Shown here: piece after piece, positions 6,193-8,575 of the stretch
Layout of the letters: every line of letters begins with the position of its first letter
How positions within the stretch are numbered: position 1 is the stretch's first letter
NCBI GenBank assembly: GCA_022825185.1
Contig: JAJDYK010000107.1
Span: 1 to 8,575, forward strand
Source: Candidatus Latescibacterota bacterium
GTDB taxonomy: Bacteria; Latescibacterota; UBA2968; UBA8231
Length of the DNA: 8,575 bases
Direction: 5' to 3'
Notes under the pieces: model-generated
What the model was told of the DNA's origin: nothing
Databases searched by the model: none
Seen by the model: the letters and a program-made list of their open reading frames with translations, nothing else
Position numbers and translations under genes: made by a program

Positions 6193-7160
6193 CAGGGCCC
6201 GTCCACAGTGATGTCCACGGCCGCATAGAGCCGCGCTTGCACCCAGCCGTTTTCATCGTTTGTGACGGGCATGAGCAAAACCTCGCCGAGGGTTACGACT
6301 TCTTCGGCCTGTTGAAACTGCTGCAAGAAAGCGTTGATCTGCTGAGGGGAGCCAATGCCCCGCAGTTTTTGCCGTTGGCGCGTGTGCTCCGACGACAAGG
6401 ACTTATGGATGGGATCGTGGATCGACAGGCTGTCTAGGCCACTGGCGTCGGCCCAGCGAGCCACCTTGCCGAAGAATTGCTCCGCTTGGTCGGACGAGAG
6501 GACAGCCGGTGGAGGGGTATTCCGCTCGGCAAAGCGGCCTTGGAATGAAAAGCGCAGCGTGCGCTCCTCCCACCAAGTCGAAAACGATACCCGCGATGGC
6601 AACGCCTGCAAGCGAAGCCGAAACTCGCGCAGTGCTTTGTACGAGGGACTAGCCCCCTCCAGCCAGTATTCCCCGATTGAGTTGCAATTCAGTGACGCGA
6701 CGCGAATCCCGGTGGGAACCTGTTCGTCAACCCGCATGACTTGGTGGCAGGCTGTGCTGCGCTGGGGCGAAGGGGCTTGGGATGGTGTTGCTTCTGGCTG
6801 GACCACGGGACTTGACGCGATCTCCGGCTCAGGACTCGGGGTCGCCTCTTGTTGCGTCGTAGCACTGCGGGCGATCTCTTGCTGTGCAGTGGGCTTGGGG
6901 GCGGTTTCTTGCACGGGTATAGAAGTAGCCTCTTCGGAGCTTGGAATGGCCTCCCGCTGTGCCTCTTCGGCCTCCCGCTGTGGTGCGATTTCTTGCTGTG
7001 CTGCGGCGATGAGGGCGGAACTCGCGCTAAAAATCGGCCTCGTCAGCGCGGGAAAAAAGTGGTAGATGCCGTATAGTCCGCCACAGACGACTAGTACCGA
7101 AAGCAAGGCTTTGGACCAAGGCGACCGCCCTTGGCGACCGAGAAGCTCGATGTGGATCAT
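6192..7160 (-). CDS. PilN-like pilus assembly protein with PilO-like C-terminus
   Basis: The 322-residue protein starts MIHIELLG, close to the MI.INLLP tail by which PilN contacts PilM, then has one membrane helix (about 17-36). Residues 53-135 are low-complexity, rich in Gln, Glu, Ala, Pro and Ser with repeated QQEI/QREA/QPEA words, in the place of the usual coiled coil. Residues 143-210 read as the PilN periplasmic domain: VDEQVPTGIRVASLNCNS, then WLEGASPSYKALREFRLRLQ. Residues 272-317 (PQQINAFLQQFQQAEEVVTL, then GEVLLMP and an alternating strand) resemble the end of PilO. PilN and PilO form the periplasmic alignment complex of type IV pili; here both functions may sit in one chain. The ATG overlaps the pilM-like stop by 4 nt. 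The assignment is by pattern and context, not by an alignment; GspL/GspM-type proteins of type II secretion are the alternative. Confidence 0.6.
   Translation of the reverse strand: MIHIELLGRQGRSPWSKALLSVLVVCGGLYGIYHFFPALTRPIFSASSALIAAAQQEIAPQREAEEAQREAIPSSEEATSIPVQETAPKPTAQQEIARSATTQQEATPSPEPEIASSPVVQPEATPSQAPSPQRSTACHQVMRVDEQVPTGIRVASLNCNSIGEYWLEGASPSYKALREFRLRLQALPSRVSFSTWWEERTLRFSFQGRFAERNTPPPAVLSSDQAEQFFGKVARWADASGLDSLSIHDPIHKSLSSEHTRQRQKLRGIGSPQQINAFLQQFQQAEEVVTLGEVLLMPVTNDENGWVQARLYAAVDITVDGP
6949..6982. repeat. Short 21-nt period repeat in the low-complexity region
   Basis: GCCTCCCGCTGTG occurs at 6949-6961 and again at 6970-6982. The 21-nt period is seven codons and gives the QREAEEA/QREA pattern of the pilN-like protein. 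Looser related words (TTGCTGTG near 6878 and 6992) extend the region, suggesting expansion by slippage. Confidence 0.6.
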
Positions 7161-8044
7161 CGCGCCAACCCCCGCTGAGCCAGCCCAACGGCAATGGCAT
7201 ACTCGGATCGCTGCGCGGGTGGGGTGCTATCGAGCAGCTTGGGTTTGATCGCGGCGAGTGGGTCGAGGATTGAGTGCGGCACCCCCAAATGCGCGGCCAA
7301 GTCCTCGCTCCAATACACGAAGCCGGATCCCCACAGGCGTTGGAGGCCGTTGCCGCTGGCACTTAGCAGCTTGTGCGCTGCGCCTTCTAAGGCTGCGGGC
7401 GCGTCATCCTCTTGCTCCCAGCAACAACTGGTCACTGCGCACAGTTCGCCTTCCTCTATTAGCAGGAGCCAAGCCTCGCTCGCATCCGCGTAGAGCAGCA
7501 GCGAGAATGTATCTTTGGCGAGCAGATTGGCGCATTCGCTGGCGTTGTAAAGGGCAAAAGGCACTAGATCCACGTCGAGCCGACCGACCGCTGCGGCCTT
7601 ACCTAGGGCGCGGTAGCCATCCAGTGCGCGGTGGCGCGCCGCCACTACAAAGCCCCATTGCGAGGTCAGCACAAAATCGCAGCTAAACGCCTTTGCGTCT
7701 TCGGTCAAGAGTTGCTCGGCTTCCCACAGGAGTTGTTCGCGGTTTTCGCGCTCAGTCCTCGCTACGAGAGGCCGACGCTGAATGAGACCCAAGCGCCGGT
7801 CTAGCGAGAAACAAGCAGTGCTGTAGTCGAAGTCATAAGTCGCCGCGAGCGCGGCTAATTTGGTGGCTAGCTCTTGTCGCTGCTGTTCGTCGCCTAGGGA
7901 CACCGGATCAAAGGGGCGCTCCAGCCCTTCGGCTGTCAAGACTAGCGGTCGGATGCCAGCGCGGTCAGCGTCTAGGGCGGCGATGCGCATAGTCTGGCCG
8001 CTGATGTGAATCCCGGTGGCCTTTGTCCTACCAAATCCAAACAA
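7157..8044 (-). CDS. PilM-like actin-fold protein of pilus or DNA-uptake machinery
   Basis: The cytoplasmic product of about 295 residues resembles PilM, the actin/FtsA-like ATP-binding protein that holds the PilN tail. The start has the strand-turn-strand of the fold (TGIHISGQTMRIAALDAD), the middle has RRPLVARTERENREQLLWEA, comparable to the part of PilM after the first phosphate loop, and the end SEYAIAVGLAQRGL matches the typical PilM C-terminus (A.GLALRG). The first phosphate motif is degenerate (HISGQTMR, not a G-S/T-S pattern), so ATP binding is uncertain. TTG at 8044 is preferred because AAGGGG (8056-8051) lies 6 nt before it; a TTG at 8050 abuts that site with no spacing, and the frame closes at 8062. 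It is shorter than usual PilM (about 350). It overlaps the pilN-like gene by ATGA, the same order as in pilMNOPQ operons, which supports the call. Confidence 0.65.
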   Translation of the reverse strand: MFGFGRTKATGIHISGQTMRIAALDADRAGIRPLVLTAEGLERPFDPVSLGDEQQRQELATKLAALAATYDFDYSTACFSLDRRLGLIQRRPLVARTERENREQLLWEAEQLLTEDAKAFSCDFVLTSQWGFVVAARHRALDGYRALGKAAAVGRLDVDLVPFALYNASECANLLAKDTFSLLLYADASEAWLLLIEEGELCAVTSCCWEQEDDAPAALEGAAHKLLSASGNGLQRLWGSGFVYWSEDLAAHLGVPHSILDPLAAIKPKLLDSTPPAQRSEYAIAVGLAQRGLAR

Positions 8045-8050
8045 TCCCAA

Positions 8051-8056
8051 CCCCTT
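8051..8056 (-). promoter_or_regulatory. Shine-Dalgarno site of the pilM-like gene
   Basis: AAGGGG on the minus strand, 6 nt before the TTG at 8044. This choice removes two residues from the longest open frame. Confidence 0.5.
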
Positions 8057-8073
8057 CTTCTACAAAGTGGCCT

Positions 8074-8439
8074 CTACTCCACTGTGAGCAAAGGACGAAG
8101 CTTTTCTAGCGTCTTCGCACCGATGCCATTGACTTCGGCTAGCTGCTCCAGCCGTGCAAAAGGACCGTGCTCGCGGCGGAAGGCGACGATCCGCGCGGCG
8201 ATCTTGGGGCCGATTGCCGGCAGTGCGACTAATTCTTCTACCGTAGCCGAGTTGAGCGACAGCGGCCCCTGCTCGGCTACTACCACTTGGCGCGGTGGCG
8301 GCGGAGCGACTGCGCGCGGCACGACGCTAAATTCCTCTGACTGCGAGGGGCGATACCAATCGCCGATGGCGACGAGCATCCCAATGAGCAAGGCCGCTGT
8401 CAGGCCGATGAGCGCGCGTTGCTCGCGTTGATTGAACAA
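8074..8439 (-). CDS. comEA: ComEA-like membrane-anchored helix-hairpin-helix DNA-binding protein
   Basis: The 121-residue protein has an N-terminal membrane anchor (about 9-25, LIGLTAALLIGMLVAIG), a proline-rich periplasmic linker (about 38-52, with APPPPRQ) and a C-terminal ComEA domain: LNSATVEELVALPAIGPKIA (62-81), ARIVAFRREHGPF (82-94) and LAEVNGIGAKTLEKL (100-114). The two hairpins LPAIGPK and VNGIGAK are the helix-hairpin-helix turns that bind the DNA backbone without sequence preference. ComEA receives double-stranded DNA in the periplasm or at the membrane surface during transformation. The start is TTG at 8439, supported by GGGAGG (8451-8446) 6 nt upstream, one of the best ribosome sites in the window; no ATG lies nearby in frame. 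The same domain occurs in general DNA-repair-type proteins, but the anchor and dprA in the operon favour ComEA. Confidence 0.87.
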   Translation of the reverse strand: MFNQREQRALIGLTAALLIGMLVAIGDWYRPSQSEEFSVVPRAVAPPPPRQVVVAEQGPLSLNSATVEELVALPAIGPKIAARIVAFRREHGPFARLEQLAEVNGIGAKTLEKLRPLLTVE

Positions 8440-8445
8440 ATAATA

Positions 8446-8451
8446 CCTCCC
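8446..8451 (-). promoter_or_regulatory. Strong Shine-Dalgarno site of comEA with a TTG start
   Basis: GGGAGG on the minus strand, six bases before TTG at 8439. It fixes a non-ATG start for this gene. Confidence 0.65.
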
Positions 8452-8474
8452 ACAGCCGCGTCGGGCAATATGCT

Positions 8475-8575
8475 TTAGCGGAGGAAGAACGTGCCCGAAA
8501 GCCGCACTTCGCGGATTTTTCGCGTCTTGTCTCTGAGGTGGTCTTTGTTGTTTTCGATGCGAATCCGCCCTTCGC
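8475..8575 (-). CDS. C-terminal end of an unidentified protein (5' partial)
   Basis: On the minus strand a frame enters at the window edge and closes with TAA at 8477-8475, giving 33 codons. The peptide is highly charged (RIRIENNKDHLRDKTRKIRE) and ends LSGTFFLR, which could be a final beta strand. The stop lies 35 nt before the comEA start, so the gene is probably the preceding member of the same operon. Two other minus-strand frames are also open here, one running into comEA without a start codon, so the frame choice rests on the protein-like composition and the well-placed stop. I do not recognise the family. Confidence 0.5.
   Translation of the reverse strand, partial: EGRIRIENNKDHLRDKTRKIREVRLSGTFFLR

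Noticed and set aside
6355..7065. Plus-strand open frame (236 codons) opposite the pilN-like gene
   Set aside because: It is Ser/Cys/Ala-rich low-complexity produced by the complementary repeat region; the minus-strand frame has an anchor, domain patterns and coupled start/stop codons.

Overview
The window is an 8.6 kb piece of a GC-rich bacterial chromosome. The genes imply a Gram-negative, diderm-like heterotroph: FeoAB ferrous iron uptake, a type IV pilus PilM/PilN-like pair, ComEA/DprA competence genes and a secreted protein family seen in Gram-negative bacteria. I cannot name a phylum with confidence; the long TPR protein, the IS-like scar and the unusual gene combination would fit an uncultivated lineage. 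Non-ATG starts are common: feoA, feoB, dprA, comEA and the pilM-like gene all appear to start with GTG or TTG.

Left part (1-996, + strand): the C-terminal end of an unrecognised protein, possibly a transposase, stops at 132. A run of eight TPR units follows at once in the same frame with no start codon, so the TPR gene looks like a 5'-truncated remnant. Its first part is a 204-bp tandem duplication (two TPRs per unit). This part is visibly less GC-rich than the rest. Its stop overlaps the stop of a convergent gene for a secreted protein of unknown function (993-1871, minus).

Middle (1872-4588, + strand): an AT-rich 169-bp divergent intergenic region with two overlapping sigma70-like promoters leads into feoA, feoB and a 45-codon single-pass membrane protein that starts one base after the feoB stop. 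The last sits where FeoB-associated Cys-rich proteins are found, but it has no cysteine.

Right part (4623-8575, minus strand): a tightly packed operon, read right to left: the end of an unidentified gene, comEA, a pilM-like gene, a pilN-like gene (apparently PilN plus PilO-like domains in one chain), coaD and dprA. Spacings are 35 nt, 29 nt, then overlaps of 4, 1 and 8 nt. The likely joint theme is DNA uptake: ComEA binds incoming DNA, PilM/PilN-type proteins form the inner-membrane platform of a pilus or pseudopilus, and DprA loads RecA on internalised single strands. CoaD (coenzyme A synthesis) is a housekeeping gene inside the set. No RNA genes, CRISPR arrays or clear rho-independent terminators were seen.
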